This document shows positions 25,970-37,610 of a DNA stretch of 64,000 bases, one piece after another. A program made the translations under genes and the position numbers. Numbering within the stretch: position 1 is the stretch's first letter; every line of letters begins with the position of its first letter. The DNA comes from JAWXCM01 sp034408745. GTDB taxonomy: Bacteria > Acidobacteriota > Terriglobia > Bryobacterales > Bryobacteraceae. The notes under the pieces were generated by a model. The model was given only the letters and a program-made list of their open reading frames with translations, was not told where the DNA came from and made no database searches. The DNA is taken from NCBI GenBank assembly GCA_034408745.1, contig JAWXCM010000036.1:5083-69082 (forward strand), in the 5' to 3' direction.

Positions 25970-27100
25970 TTGAATATAGCCTTGCTCGCCCTGGAGGACG
26001 GAACAGTCTTCGAGGGCAGAAGCTTTGGTGCGCGCACGGAACGCTCCGGTGAAGTGGTTTTCAACACTTCCATCACCGGGTATCAGGAAATTTTCACCGA
26101 TCCGTCGTACACCGGGCAAATCGTCGTCCTCACTTATCCCCAAATCGGCAACTATGGCGCCAACGATGGCGACAATGAAGCCGTAAAACCCTATATCGAA
26201 GGTCTCGTGGTGCGCGAATTTTCCCCGCTCGCCAGTAACTGGCGCTCTGAGGCGGAAGCCGATGAGTTCCTCGCCAAATACGGCGTTCCCATCATCAGCG
26301 ACATCGACACCCGCCGTCTGGTGCGCCACCTCCGCACTCGTGGTGTCATGCGCGGCGTGCTGTCGACCCAGGGCGGCGATCCCTCCGAGCTGGTGGAGCG
26401 CGCCCGTAACTCGCCGTCGATGACCGGTCTCGATCTCGCCAGTCGCGTAACTACGCCGAAGGGCTACGAGTGGACGCTTGGGGTCGACCCGGTCTCCGCA
26501 TCCGAACGTATTCCGGTGCTCCCTCCGCCGGACTATCATGTGGTCGCCTATGACTTCGGGATCAAGCGGAACATCCTGCGGAAGCTGGTTCAGTCTGGGA
26601 CGCGTGTAACGGTTGTTCCGTCAATGACCACTGCGGAAGACGTGCTCGCGCTTCGTCCCGACGGAGTGTTCCTCTCCAACGGACCCGGCGATCCGGAGCC
26701 TCTCGAAGGCCCGACCGCCGAGATCCGCAAACTGGTGGGCCAAACCCCCATCTTCGGTATCTGCCTTGGCCATCAACTCCTTGGCCGCGCGCTCGGCGGG
26801 TCGACCTACAAACTCAAGTTCGGGCACCGTGGCGCCAATCATCCCGTGCTGAACAAGGTGACGAACAAGGTGGAAATCACGTCGCATAATCACGGGTTCG
26901 CGGTCGATCCCGATTCGCTGAATGATAGCGACGTGGAACTGACCCACATCAATCTCAACGACGAGACGCTGGAGGGTTTCCGCCACCGGAGGCACCCCGT
27001 GTTCTGCGTGCAGTATCACCCTGAAGCGGCTCCTGGACCTCATGACAGTTACTACCTCTTCGACGACTTCATCAAGCTTATGAAGGAGGCGAAGCGATAA
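25970..27100 (+). CDS. carA: carbamoyl-phosphate synthase small subunit
   Basis: Glutamine amidotransferase subunit that feeds ammonia to CarB for arginine and pyrimidine synthesis. The 376-residue protein has the CarA N-domain (ALLALEDGTVFEGRSFGA, NTSITGYQEIFTDPSY) and a class I GATase domain with the nucleophile in FGICLGHQ and the His/Glu pair in QYHPEA. I chose the TTG at 25970: AGGAGA lies 9 nt upstream and the protein then begins where other CarAs do. An ATG at 25934 would add 12 unmatched residues. The 130-nt divergent gap to DUF1800 holds the promoter. Confidence 0.93.
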   Translation: MNIALLALEDGTVFEGRSFGARTERSGEVVFNTSITGYQEIFTDPSYTGQIVVLTYPQIGNYGANDGDNEAVKPYIEGLVVREFSPLASNWRSEAEADEFLAKYGVPIISDIDTRRLVRHLRTRGVMRGVLSTQGGDPSELVERARNSPSMTGLDLASRVTTPKGYEWTLGVDPVSASERIPVLPPPDYHVVAYDFGIKRNILRKLVQSGTRVTVVPSMTTAEDVLALRPDGVFLSNGPGDPEPLEGPTAEIRKLVGQTPIFGICLGHQLLGRALGGSTYKLKFGHRGANHPVLNKVTNKVEITSHNHGFAVDPDSLNDSDVELTHINLNDETLEGFRHRRHPVFCVQYHPEAAPGPHDSYYLFDDFIKLMKEAKR

Positions 27101-27101
27101 C

Positions 27102-30338
<3,237 letters not shown>

Positions 30339-31079
30339 TTACCGGCCGCCGAGCAGTGCGGCCGAATCCACATCCACAAACAGCGTCGCGTTCGCATGAC
30401 GCTGCAGAATTGAAGCCGGGCAGTCGGGGGTCACAGGACCCTCGACACTCCGCCGCACCGCGTCCGCCTTATTCGAACCCGGCACGTTCAGGATCACCGT
30501 CGGAATCCGCGCCAACGCCGGTACCGTGATCGTCAGCGCCGTGCGAGGCACTTCGGTGATGTGTCCAAACGCGCCATCGAAGACTTGCTGGCGTCGGCAT
30601 ACCTCATCCAGTTCCACAGCGCGCACCAGTTCCGTGTCCTCGAAATTCACCGGCGGGTCGTTGAACGCCAGGTGCCCATTCTCACCGATTCCGCCGAAGC
30701 AGATGCTCGGTTTCTCCTGCTCCAGCAGGTCGGAATAGCGCCGAATCTCCGCGTCGATGTCAGAAGCCTCGCCCCCCAGCTGATGAAACGCTGAGGGCTT
30801 CACACGAGACCAGAGTTTGTCATTCAGGAATCTGCGAAACGAAGCCGAATGGTCGGGTCCGAGCCCGATGTACTCATCCATGTGGAACGCGACTACCTTA
30901 CTCCAGTCGATACGATCCGAAGCGGCCAGCGCGTCCAGAAACTCATTCTGCGACACCGCAGAAGCGAAGACGACCACCGCGCGTCCCTCAGTCTCGATTG
31001 CGCGGGCAATCGCCGCGGCGCCCAGGGCTGCCGATGCCTGACCCATGTCGACTCGCGTCGAGCAAATCCGAACTTCCAT
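30339..31079 (-). CDS. nagB: glucosamine-6-phosphate deaminase/isomerase family protein
   Basis: A 246-residue NagB/RpiA/SoL-fold enzyme. The NagB signatures AFHMDEYIGLGPDHSASFRRFL and GGIGENGHLAFNDPP are present, giving the catalytic Asp and His. The most likely reaction is glucosamine-6-phosphate to fructose-6-phosphate plus ammonia. The C-terminus is shorter than E. coli NagB, lacking its allosteric tail. I chose the ATG at 31079; starts further upstream would cross the divergent GGCT gene. It is 18 nt from that gene's start. Confidence 0.8.
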   Translation of the reverse strand: MEVRICSTRVDMGQASAALGAAAIARAIETEGRAVVVFASAVSQNEFLDALAASDRIDWSKVVAFHMDEYIGLGPDHSASFRRFLNDKLWSRVKPSAFHQLGGEASDIDAEIRRYSDLLEQEKPSICFGGIGENGHLAFNDPPVNFEDTELVRAVELDEVCRRQQVFDGAFGHITEVPRTALTITVPALARIPTVILNVPGSNKADAVRRSVEGPVTPDCPASILQRHANATLFVDVDSAALLGGR

Positions 31080-31085
31080 GTGGCC

Positions 31086-31097
31086 TATCATGCCAGA
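31086..31097 (+). promoter_or_regulatory. putative leaderless -10 element of the GGCT gene
   Basis: TATCAT at 31086-31091 lies exactly 6 nt before the GTG at 31098. There is no Shine-Dalgarno sequence, and the whole divergent gap is only 18 nt. Confidence 0.4.
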
Positions 31098-31403
31098 GTG
31101 ACGCGGCTGCTGTTCACTTATGGCTCGCTGCAGCGCGGGTTCACCAACCGGGCCGCGCGTCTGCTGCGAGAACGAGGCGAGTACGTCGGCGACGCCGTCA
31201 TTCGAGCCGACCTTCACTGGCCCGGCCGCTGGCCGTTCATCACGCCTGGCCGCGGTCGGGTCGGAGGCGAAGTGTTCCGTATCCCGACATCCCTGCTGCG
31301 CTGTCTCAACGCGTACGAGGGCGCCGCTTATCGACTCCGGCCCACTCTGGCACGAACCGCGGGTGGCACGAAACTGCGGGTTTGGGCCTACTGGGCCGCC
31401 TGA
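31098..31403 (+). CDS. gamma-glutamylcyclotransferase-fold (GGCT/AIG2-like) protein
   Basis: A 101-residue protein starting with GTG. The GGCT signature LLFTYGSLQRGF is at the N-terminus, and the usual catalytic glutamate falls in LNAYEGAAYR. The likely activity is cyclising a gamma-glutamyl amine or peptide to 5-oxoproline; substrate unknown. It is at the short end for the family. Its stop is 27 nt before the next gene. Confidence 0.8.
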   Translation: MTRLLFTYGSLQRGFTNRAARLLRERGEYVGDAVIRADLHWPGRWPFITPGRGRVGGEVFRIPTSLLRCLNAYEGAAYRLRPTLARTAGGTKLRVWAYWAA

Positions 31404-31417
31404 CAGGACGACACCCT

Positions 31418-31429
31418 TATAATCGGGAC
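31418..31429 (+). promoter_or_regulatory. consensus -10 (TATAAT) directly ahead of the dehydrogenase start
   Basis: A perfect TATAAT at 31418-31423 ends exactly 6 nt before the GTG at 31430, so the mRNA would start at the start codon. No convincing -35 lies 16-18 nt upstream. The best single example of the leaderless pattern in the window. Confidence 0.55.
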
Positions 31430-32440
31430 GTGGCCTACCCTGTCACCCTTATCCCTGGCGATGGAATCGGTCCGGAAGTCGCGGACGCAACTCGCCGAGT
31501 TGTCGACAGCACCGGAGTGGAAATTGACTGGCATCGTGTCGAACTGACTTCCGACATCATCCAGAACTTCGGCCAGGTGCTTCCCCAATACGTTGTCGAC
31601 TCGCTGTCGAAGACAAAGGTCGGCCTGAAGGGCCCGGTGACCACTCCTGTGGCTGGCGGGTTCCCCAGCGTAAACGTCGCTTTGCGCAAGCGCATGGACC
31701 TGTACTCCAACGTGCGCCCGATTCATACGATGCCCGGCATCAAGACGCGCTACAACGATGTGAAGATCGACATGGTGATCTTCCGCGAGAACACCGAAGA
31801 CGTGTACTCCGGGCTGGAGCATGAGATCGTACCGGATGTGATGCAGAGTCTGAAGATCATCACGCGCCGCGCTTCCATTCGCATTGCCGAATCGGCCTTC
31901 ACTTACGCGATACGTCACGGCCGCCACAAGGTGGTTGCCGTCCACAAAGCCAACATCATGAAGTTGAGCGACGGCCTGTTCCTGCGCTGCTGCCGTGAGG
32001 TGGCACAAAGGAATCCCTCCATCGAGTACAAGGAACTCATCGTCGATAATGCCGCGATGCAGCTGGTAATGCGGCCGGAGACGTTCGACATCCTGCTGCT
32101 TCCGAACCTGTATGGCGATATCGTATCGGACCTTGCCGCCGGACTGATCGGCGGTCTCGGACTCGCTCCTGGCGCCAATATCGGCGACGAACACGCCGTG
32201 TTCGAAGCCGTCCACGGCAGCGCCCCCGACATCGCAGGCAAGGGTATCGCGAACCCGACAGCGCTGATGCTGTCAGCCATCATGATGCTCAACCATCTGG
32301 GCGAACTCGAGGCCGCCAGGAAACTGCACGACGCGGTCGAGTTCGTCTATGCCGAGGGCAAACACGTGCCAATGGATACCGGCGGCACAGCCAACACCGG
32401 CGACTTCACCGATGCCGTCTGCGCCGCTGTCAGAGGCTAG
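31430..32440 (+). CDS. NAD-dependent isocitrate/isopropylmalate dehydrogenase family enzyme (probable isocitrate dehydrogenase)
   Basis: A 336-residue beta-decarboxylating dehydrogenase. LIPGDGIGPEV opens the protein; SVNVALRKRMDLYSNVRP, IDMVIFRENTEDVYSGLEH and the VHGSAPDIAGKGIANP metal/cofactor loop follow. The ENTEDxYxGxE form and length match NAD-dependent isocitrate dehydrogenase (IDH3-like, homomeric) better than LeuB. Homoisocitrate dehydrogenase is a possible alternative. It starts with GTG directly downstream of TATAAT. Confidence 0.85.
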   Translation: MAYPVTLIPGDGIGPEVADATRRVVDSTGVEIDWHRVELTSDIIQNFGQVLPQYVVDSLSKTKVGLKGPVTTPVAGGFPSVNVALRKRMDLYSNVRPIHTMPGIKTRYNDVKIDMVIFRENTEDVYSGLEHEIVPDVMQSLKIITRRASIRIAESAFTYAIRHGRHKVVAVHKANIMKLSDGLFLRCCREVAQRNPSIEYKELIVDNAAMQLVMRPETFDILLLPNLYGDIVSDLAAGLIGGLGLAPGANIGDEHAVFEAVHGSAPDIAGKGIANPTALMLSAIMMLNHLGELEAARKLHDAVEFVYAEGKHVPMDTGGTANTGDFTDAVCAAVRG

Positions 32441-32510
32441 CGCCAGGTATAGCTGGCGGTCTTGAGAGACCGCCGCAGGCCTGGGGGCCTGGCCTGGGGG
32501 CCTGGCCCCC
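32441..32510. repeat. stacked hairpins and 13-bp tandem repeat between convergent genes
   Basis: The 83-nt gap between two convergent genes is almost all structure. CGCCAG (32441-32446) pairs with CTGGCG (32453-32458). GGCGGTCT (32455-32462) and AGACCGCC (32467-32474) form an 8-bp stem with a TGAG loop. GGCCTGGGGGCCT occurs twice in tandem (32478-32490, 32491-32503), and GGGGGCC/GGCCCCC closes at 32496-32510. There is no U-tract, so this is not a standard intrinsic terminator; it may be a bidirectional transcription block or a mobile-repeat relic. Confidence 0.6.
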
Positions 32511-32523
32511 ATTTCAGGCTTCT

Positions 32524-33687
32524 CTAACGCCAGGTAATTTCCACTTCGTAATTATCAGCCCCGCCGTCGTTGTCATCGATCTCGAAGATGAGGGCGGAGT
32601 TGTTGCGCGCGGTAGGTGTCTCGATGACGCGTACTTCGCCGCGCCCCTGCAACTTCCGAACCTGCACGTCGGCAAGCCCACGCGACGGTATACCAGGTCC
32701 GCCACCGAAATCGACGTTCATCCCGCCGACCGGCTGACCCGTGACCGTGGTGCTGGTAGCGCGGTTCCCCTGAATGGTAATCCGGGCATGTCCGTCAATG
32801 CGTCCGGTCCAGCGAGCAAATCCCTGATCGGGCACCTGCGTCCTGTAGCGGCCATCGGAAGAAAGGGACGGGCTGAGCACCGAGTCGTTGCCGTTGATGC
32901 CGCCACCGTCCCACACCAGGCGGAACGAGTGCGGCGAACGCCCGCTGCCCTCATCCCGAACTCGCACAATGGCGGCAAAGCCATTCTGTGAGTTTGGCTG
33001 GTCTACAATCTCAATCCGTCCCCGTCCACGCACGTCCTCCAGCCGGACATTCATGGCCTGGCGCGGCATGGCCGTGCTGAGGTCAATGCGTTCCCCAGTG
33101 ACGGACTGGCCGCGCACCACTCGTGAGGCGGCGCGCTGTCCGCGGACTTGCACCAGCACTTCGTTGTCGACCTCCCCGCTCCACTGCAACTGGCCGGTCC
33201 CGCCGCCCATGTCGGCGCTGCGGCCGCGCATTTCCCAGTTGTCGCGGCGGCGGTCCCTGCGGTCGTCCCAGCGATCATCCCTGCGATCGTCCCAGCGATC
33301 ATCCCTGTGATCGGAACTGGTGTCCACGTTGCTATTCCAGAAGAATTCGAGATTGTAGAGTTCGGCCCGACGGCCCGGCGGATTGATCTGCACCACTGCG
33401 GCGAACTCGTTGGCAGGGCTCGGCTGCTCCACGATTTCCACCCGGCCACGGCCGCGCCGGATCTGCATGTCGACCCGGGTGCGCCCGGCGGGAAGAGGCT
33501 CGTTGAACCGTGCAATGGGACGGTCGACCGCACCGGTGTCGCGGCCCTGAATGTCGGCGCGGTTCCCCTGAATGAATAGTGTGGCTCCGCCCGTTACGTA
33601 GCCGGACCAGGTCATCTGGGGTCGACCAGTCTGGGCCAGTGCAAGAGTGGTGAAGCTGAGTAGGAGAGTTGCTGTTGCGTACCGCAT
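32524..33687 (-). CDS. secreted protein with three tandem beta-rich repeats
   Basis: A 387-residue exported protein of unrecognised family. After a signal peptide (MRYATATLLLSF to ALAQ), three repeats of about 95-115 residues begin at MTWSGYVTGG, LQWSGEVDNE and ARWTGRIDGH. Each repeat runs W-[ST]-G, a hydrophobic I-x-G-x-R-A strand, an R-G-R-G-[RE]-[VI]-[ER]-[IV] strand followed by [VI]-x-[EQ]-x-P, then a closing [LV]-x-[FI]-x-W strand. Repeats 1 and 2 are joined by a charged linker made of DDRWDDRR units. I chose the ATG at 33687 because it opens the signal peptide. No catalytic residues stand out. Confidence 0.75.
   Translation of the reverse strand: MRYATATLLLSFTTLALAQTGRPQMTWSGYVTGGATLFIQGNRADIQGRDTGAVDRPIARFNEPLPAGRTRVDMQIRRGRGRVEIVEQPSPANEFAAVVQINPPGRRAELYNLEFFWNSNVDTSSDHRDDRWDDRRDDRWDDRRDRRRDNWEMRGRSADMGGGTGQLQWSGEVDNEVLVQVRGQRAASRVVRGQSVTGERIDLSTAMPRQAMNVRLEDVRGRGRIEIVDQPNSQNGFAAIVRVRDEGSGRSPHSFRLVWDGGGINGNDSVLSPSLSSDGRYRTQVPDQGFARWTGRIDGHARITIQGNRATSTTVTGQPVGGMNVDFGGGPGIPSRGLADVQVRKLQGRGEVRVIETPTARNNSALIFEIDDNDGGADNYEVEITWR
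33263..33310. repeat. two tandem 24-bp units encoding DDRWDDRR
   Basis: Copies at 33263-33286 and 33287-33310 differ at one base near the end. They encode the charged linker between repeats 1 and 2 of the secreted protein and are whole multiples of three, so copy number can change without frameshift. Confidence 0.8.
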
Positions 33688-33730
33688 GGTAACTGTGGGA
33701 CGCGTTCCGGCGGGAATGTATTCGTATGTA

Positions 33731-33753
33731 AAAAAAGGGTGCGTTTGCACCCC
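33731..33753 (-). terminator. Rho-independent terminator of gapA
   Basis: On the minus strand GGGTGC (33752-33747) pairs with GCACCC (33742-33737) across an AAAC loop and is followed by TTTTTT (33736-33731) plus one more T. It lies 22 nt beyond the gapA stop, the best intrinsic terminator in the window. Confidence 0.9.
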
Positions 33754-33774
33754 TTTTCGGGAAAACTTACCGGA

Positions 33775-34782
33775 TTAGAGGCCCTTTTGGCCCATGAAGA
33801 TGACCAGATCGACAACGCGGCAGCTATAGCCCCATTCGTTGTCATACCAGCTGAGAACCTTGGCGAGGTTGCCGTCGAGCACCTTGGTCATCAATCCGTC
33901 GATGATGGAGCTGTTCGGATTGCGCAGCATGTCGGTGGAGACCACCGGGTCCATTGTGAACCCGAGGATGCCCTTCAGCGAACCTTCGGAAGCTTCCTTC
34001 AGCTTCGCGTTCAGCTCCTCGCCGGTCGCGTTCGTCTTGAGTACGGCCACCAGATCGACAGCGGATACGTTCGGCGTCGGTACGCGCATGGAGTAGCCGT
34101 CGAGCTTGCCCTTCAACTCCGGCATCACAAGCCCGATCGCTTTGGCGGCGCCGGTCGAGGTCGGAATCATATTGATGGCAGCGGCACGGGCCCGGCGCAG
34201 ATCTTTGTGCGGGAAGTCGAGCACATTCTGATCGTTGGTGTAGCTGTGAATCGTGGTCATCGAGCCCTTCTCGATGCCAAAGTTCTCATGCAGAACCTTG
34301 ACGAAAGGCGCGAGGCAATTGGTGGTGCACGACGCATTAGAGACAACGTGATGGCTGGCCGCATCGTACTTGTCATCGTTCACGCCGAGAACGAGAGTGA
34401 TGTCTTCGTTGGACGCCGGCGCGGAGATAATGACTTTCTTTACGCTGCCACTGATGTGGGCTTTGGCTTTGGTTCCGTCGGTGAAATGCCCCGTGGATTC
34501 GATGACAATGTCGACGCCAAGCGACGACCAGTCGATCTCCGCCGGGTTTTTCGTCGCGAAAATTTTGATTGGCTTGCCGTCAACGATGATGGTGTCGCCA
34601 TCAACGACTACTTCCTTGCCCAGCGGGCCAAGGGTCGAATCGTACTTCAGCAGGTGCGCCAGGGTCTTCGTGTCAGTAAGATCATTGGCAGCAACGAACT
34701 CGATACCGGGATTAGCAATTCCGGCCCGAAGCACATTTCTCCCGATCCGGCCGAAGCCGTTGATTCCAACTTTGATCGCCAT
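33775..34782 (-). CDS. gapA: glyceraldehyde-3-phosphate dehydrogenase
   Basis: Glycolytic GAPDH of 335 residues, standard length. The NAD-binding INGFGRIGRNVLRAG opens the protein, the catalytic cysteine lies in SNASCTTNCLAP, and WYDNEWGYS closes the catalytic domain. I chose the ATG at 34782 over the upstream in-frame codon at 34821, since MAIKVGING is the normal start and AAGGAGAA lies about 12 nt ahead. It is monocistronic, ending in a strong terminator. Confidence 0.97.
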   Translation of the reverse strand: MAIKVGINGFGRIGRNVLRAGIANPGIEFVAANDLTDTKTLAHLLKYDSTLGPLGKEVVVDGDTIIVDGKPIKIFATKNPAEIDWSSLGVDIVIESTGHFTDGTKAKAHISGSVKKVIISAPASNEDITLVLGVNDDKYDAASHHVVSNASCTTNCLAPFVKVLHENFGIEKGSMTTIHSYTNDQNVLDFPHKDLRRARAAAINMIPTSTGAAKAIGLVMPELKGKLDGYSMRVPTPNVSAVDLVAVLKTNATGEELNAKLKEASEGSLKGILGFTMDPVVSTDMLRNPNSSIIDGLMTKVLDGNLAKVLSWYDNEWGYSCRVVDLVIFMGQKGL

Positions 34783-34851
34783 TGAGCGAGCGTTCTCCTT
34801 TGGAGTTTGGTGGGGTTCCAAATACGATTTTAGCAGCCGTGTAGGGAAACT

Positions 34852-35634
34852 CTACAGCACCGGCTTTTGTTGCGGCATCGTCTCGCCCCCAAGTCCCGCG
34901 TACGATTCCTTTACGCGAATCACTTTTCCGTTAGCAAATGTGATGAACGACACCTTGCCTGGAGGCAATCCGTAAATCCAGTCCTCCGTGTCATTGCCGT
35001 CTTTGGACTCGCGAACCTTGGTGCGAGGCTTGCCGACGGCCATCATCACCTGATCCCGGTCCATGCCCTCGATCACGCGCTTATCCTGCACCGCGGCCTT
35101 GATCTCCGGCGGCAGCGTGTCGATCGTTTGCTCGGTGGCGGTGCGCCTTTCAAAATCGAGGATCGGCGCCAGCATTTTTTTAATGTCCGAAGCTTCCAGC
35201 GCAGGCACCGCTTTGTCGAACTTAAGCGCGATGGTGGTGCCTCCTGGCGCAGGCGTGTTGTTGGACCGAATCGGCACAGTGCCGGACCCGGCGCCCACCT
35301 GCACGTTGTCGTACCACCTGCGGCCGCCCTTCATCCCACCGTTGATCTCGAAGAGGATCTGGTCCTTCTCAATATCCACCTTCGTGATCTGGATCATGTC
35401 GCCGATCCGCGCTGCCGGGCCGAGCGTCCTGGCGGCAGTATCCCACGTGGCTCGGTCATACTTGCCGGTCGACTCGTACTCCAGCGGTTTCTTCGAGCGC
35501 GGCAGCAGAATCTTTGAAGTGGCGAACTCAGCGCTCATGCCTCTGATAATCGCGACACGCTGTTCAAACTCGAGCTTGTCGGCGCCAGGCAGCAGCGCTG
35601 CGCCAATGGATAAAACGAGAAGGAGCCGAAACAT
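34852..35634 (-). CDS. exported protein of unknown function
   Basis: A 260-residue protein with a signal peptide (MFRLLLVLSIGAALLPGA). The middle is beta-rich (ITKVDIEKDQILFEINGG). The C-terminus has GMDRDQVMMAVGKPRTKV and EDWIYGLPPGKVSFITF, which resembles the SmpA/BamE-like fold in which a helix-G-x-P turn is followed by an aromatic strand. The start codon directly follows the stop of the CPBP gene, so it is the third gene of a GHMP kinase-CPBP operon. No enzyme motif is seen. Confidence 0.65.
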   Translation of the reverse strand: MFRLLLVLSIGAALLPGADKLEFEQRVAIIRGMSAEFATSKILLPRSKKPLEYESTGKYDRATWDTAARTLGPAARIGDMIQITKVDIEKDQILFEINGGMKGGRRWYDNVQVGAGSGTVPIRSNNTPAPGGTTIALKFDKAVPALEASDIKKMLAPILDFERRTATEQTIDTLPPEIKAAVQDKRVIEGMDRDQVMMAVGKPRTKVRESKDGNDTEDWIYGLPPGKVSFITFANGKVIRVKESYAGLGGETMPQQKPVL

Positions 35635-36507
35635 CTAAGCCTCCCTGGGCGACTGATCGGGCGGATCCGGCGCCACCAGCAGTGCCGCCTCCGTTCGAGC
35701 CAGAGGCATGAACTTCAGCGCAGCCAGCAGCGCGACAACGATGCCGCACGTCAACGCGCTCGCTTCCGGTCCGTAAGCGCCTCCGCTCCAAACGTCGGCG
35801 ACCTTCCAGTGCAGCGCGTAACCCGTCACCCCTATTTTAAATCCGCTGACCTGCACTCCAGCGATGGGCAGAATCCAGTTCCAGCCGAAGTGGATCCCGA
35901 TCGGCAGCCAGAGCTCGCCCGTTCGCAGAAACGCGTACCCCAGCACGACTCCAAATCCCGCCGTGTTGGCGATGCCAAGAGGCGTCGAGTTGAGGTTCTG
36001 CATGTGGACGTAGCCGAACAGCAGGGCGGTCGCCAGCAGGCTGCCCACCGGCCCGATCAGCCGAACCAGAATCTGGAAGCCGTAGCCGCGGAACAGTAGT
36101 TCCTCGCCGATGGCGCCGAACAGCAGGACTAACGTGACGAACAGGAAAGTGGCTGCGCCCCCAGGGTTGTCGGGATCCGGCTGCATCTCCGCCATGCCGA
36201 GCGCCAGTGGGACCAGTGTGACCAGCGATGCCGCCAGCGCCCCAAGCCCGATGCCGAGGAACAGATTGCGCCGCGAACAGGCATGCCAGCCGAGCCCCAC
36301 AGCCGTAATGGGTAGCCGCTCAAAGACACGGATTGAAAGCGCGTTGGCGGTGAATGCCGCGGCGAACACCGACCCTGCGGCACCAATCAGGTAGCCGAGT
36401 CCGCTGAGCACAAACGTAAAGACGATCAGCCCAATCCAGCTGACAATGCCGTAAAAGCCGAACTTGACGGCCTGTCCCAGCTTGTATTCGGGGACCGTCG
36501 CTTCCAT
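35635..36507 (-). CDS. CPBP-family intramembrane metalloprotease
   Basis: A 290-residue protein with about eight membrane helices. The active-site motifs of the CPBP/Abi (type II CAAX prenyl endopeptidase) family are visible: EELLFRGYGF, FGYVHMQN and IHFGWNW. Bacterial members are intramembrane proteases or anti-sigma-factor/bacteriocin-related proteins; the substrate is unknown. It starts 4 nt after the GHMP kinase stop. Confidence 0.85.
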   Translation of the reverse strand: MEATVPEYKLGQAVKFGFYGIVSWIGLIVFTFVLSGLGYLIGAAGSVFAAAFTANALSIRVFERLPITAVGLGWHACSRRNLFLGIGLGALAASLVTLVPLALGMAEMQPDPDNPGGAATFLFVTLVLLFGAIGEELLFRGYGFQILVRLIGPVGSLLATALLFGYVHMQNLNSTPLGIANTAGFGVVLGYAFLRTGELWLPIGIHFGWNWILPIAGVQVSGFKIGVTGYALHWKVADVWSGGAYGPEASALTCGIVVALLAALKFMPLARTEAALLVAPDPPDQSPREA

Positions 36508-36511
36508 ATGT

Positions 36512-37519
36512 CTACTGCGCGGTTCTCACGCGCACACCGCGCGGCGCCACCGACACGGGCAACACGGTGGCGCCTTCGGCCTCAATGGCGCGCGTCACCG
36601 CGGGCCTGGACCCAGGTTCCACCAAAAAGAACACACACCCGCCGCCCCCCGCGCCGCAAACCTTGGCAGCCTTCGCGCCTGGCTTTTTCGTAACTTCAAT
36701 CAGACGGTCGATGAGGTCGGTGGTGATGCCAGGAGCATTCTTCCGACGGTGCGACCATTCTTCGCGGATCAGCTTCGCTACTTCGTTCCAGTCGGACGAC
36801 TCGAGCGCGCCTCGCATGCCGTGAGCGATCGCCGCGATCCGGTCGAAGTTCTTCCGAACCGTCTTGTCGCCGTCGATGTGCGCCTTCGTCACTTCCCAGT
36901 TATTGATACCGGAGTTGCGGGGCGTACCCGTGTAGGCGAGCACCGTGCGGCTGTTGAAATCGTCCAGGTCGATCGGGATTTCTTTGCGATGGATACCAGA
37001 AACGGTCAACTCCACCGCGCTCACGCCGCCGTACATTGCCGGGTAGTAGTCCTGGCAACCGGTGGGAACGCGTATGATCTGCGCCTCAATATTCTGGGAT
37101 ATTTCGCGAATCTTTTCGATATTGTGGCCCGAGCCCGTGAGCCTGTTCAGCGCGCTGGAGATCGAGATGATGAGCGACGACGAACCCGAGATGCCGGCCC
37201 CTGCGGGCGCTTCGGAGTTGGTGGACAGTTCCAGTCCAGTCTTTGGGCGGAAGTGCCGGATCACCCACGCCAGCAGCGGCAGCTTGTACTTCTTCGCCGA
37301 CTCCAGATGCTCCAGCGACTCGAATGATTCTTCGCCATTCTGGTCAGCCGACCGCAGAATGATCTTCGAATCCTCGCGGGTCACAACCTCCGCGCTGGTG
37401 TAACGGTCGACAGCAAAGTTCACCGTAACGGCGTTTTTATGGAAGAGGTAAAGCGGCCAGATGTCGAGCGTTCCGCCTGCAAGGTCGACGCGGCAGGGCG
37501 ATTGAGCGGTAATCTTCAT
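36512..37519 (-). CDS. GHMP-family sugar kinase (heptose-7-phosphate kinase or fucokinase-like)
   Basis: A 335-residue GHMP kinase. The start SPCRVDLAGGTLDIWPLY gives the substrate loop, EAPAGAGISGSSSLIISI is the phosphate-binding motif 2, and CGAGGGGCVFFLVE is motif 3. This form matches D-glycero-D-manno-heptose 7-phosphate kinase (HddA) and fucokinase-type enzymes. A GmhB-HldE fusion in the neighbouring sugar cluster makes a heptose role attractive. I chose the ATG at 37519. It is divergent from the STAS gene with a 91-nt gap. Confidence 0.75.
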   Translation of the reverse strand: MKITAQSPCRVDLAGGTLDIWPLYLFHKNAVTVNFAVDRYTSAEVVTREDSKIILRSADQNGEESFESLEHLESAKKYKLPLLAWVIRHFRPKTGLELSTNSEAPAGAGISGSSSLIISISSALNRLTGSGHNIEKIREISQNIEAQIIRVPTGCQDYYPAMYGGVSAVELTVSGIHRKEIPIDLDDFNSRTVLAYTGTPRNSGINNWEVTKAHIDGDKTVRKNFDRIAAIAHGMRGALESSDWNEVAKLIREEWSHRRKNAPGITTDLIDRLIEVTKKPGAKAAKVCGAGGGGCVFFLVEPGSRPAVTRAIEAEGATVLPVSVAPRGVRVRTAQ

Positions 37520-37610
37520 GAGAGCTTCTGAAGCTTGAGCGTAGCATCCCCGCCGGGCAGTTGACACGCGTGAGGCGGTGTGTGACGCTGTTGTGGCACG
37601 GCGGAACGTC

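Noticed and set aside
37561..37589. TTGACA at 37561 as a -35 for the STAS gene
   Set aside because: A perfect -35 hexamer, but nothing resembling a -10 lies 16-18 nt downstream, so I do not call a promoter.
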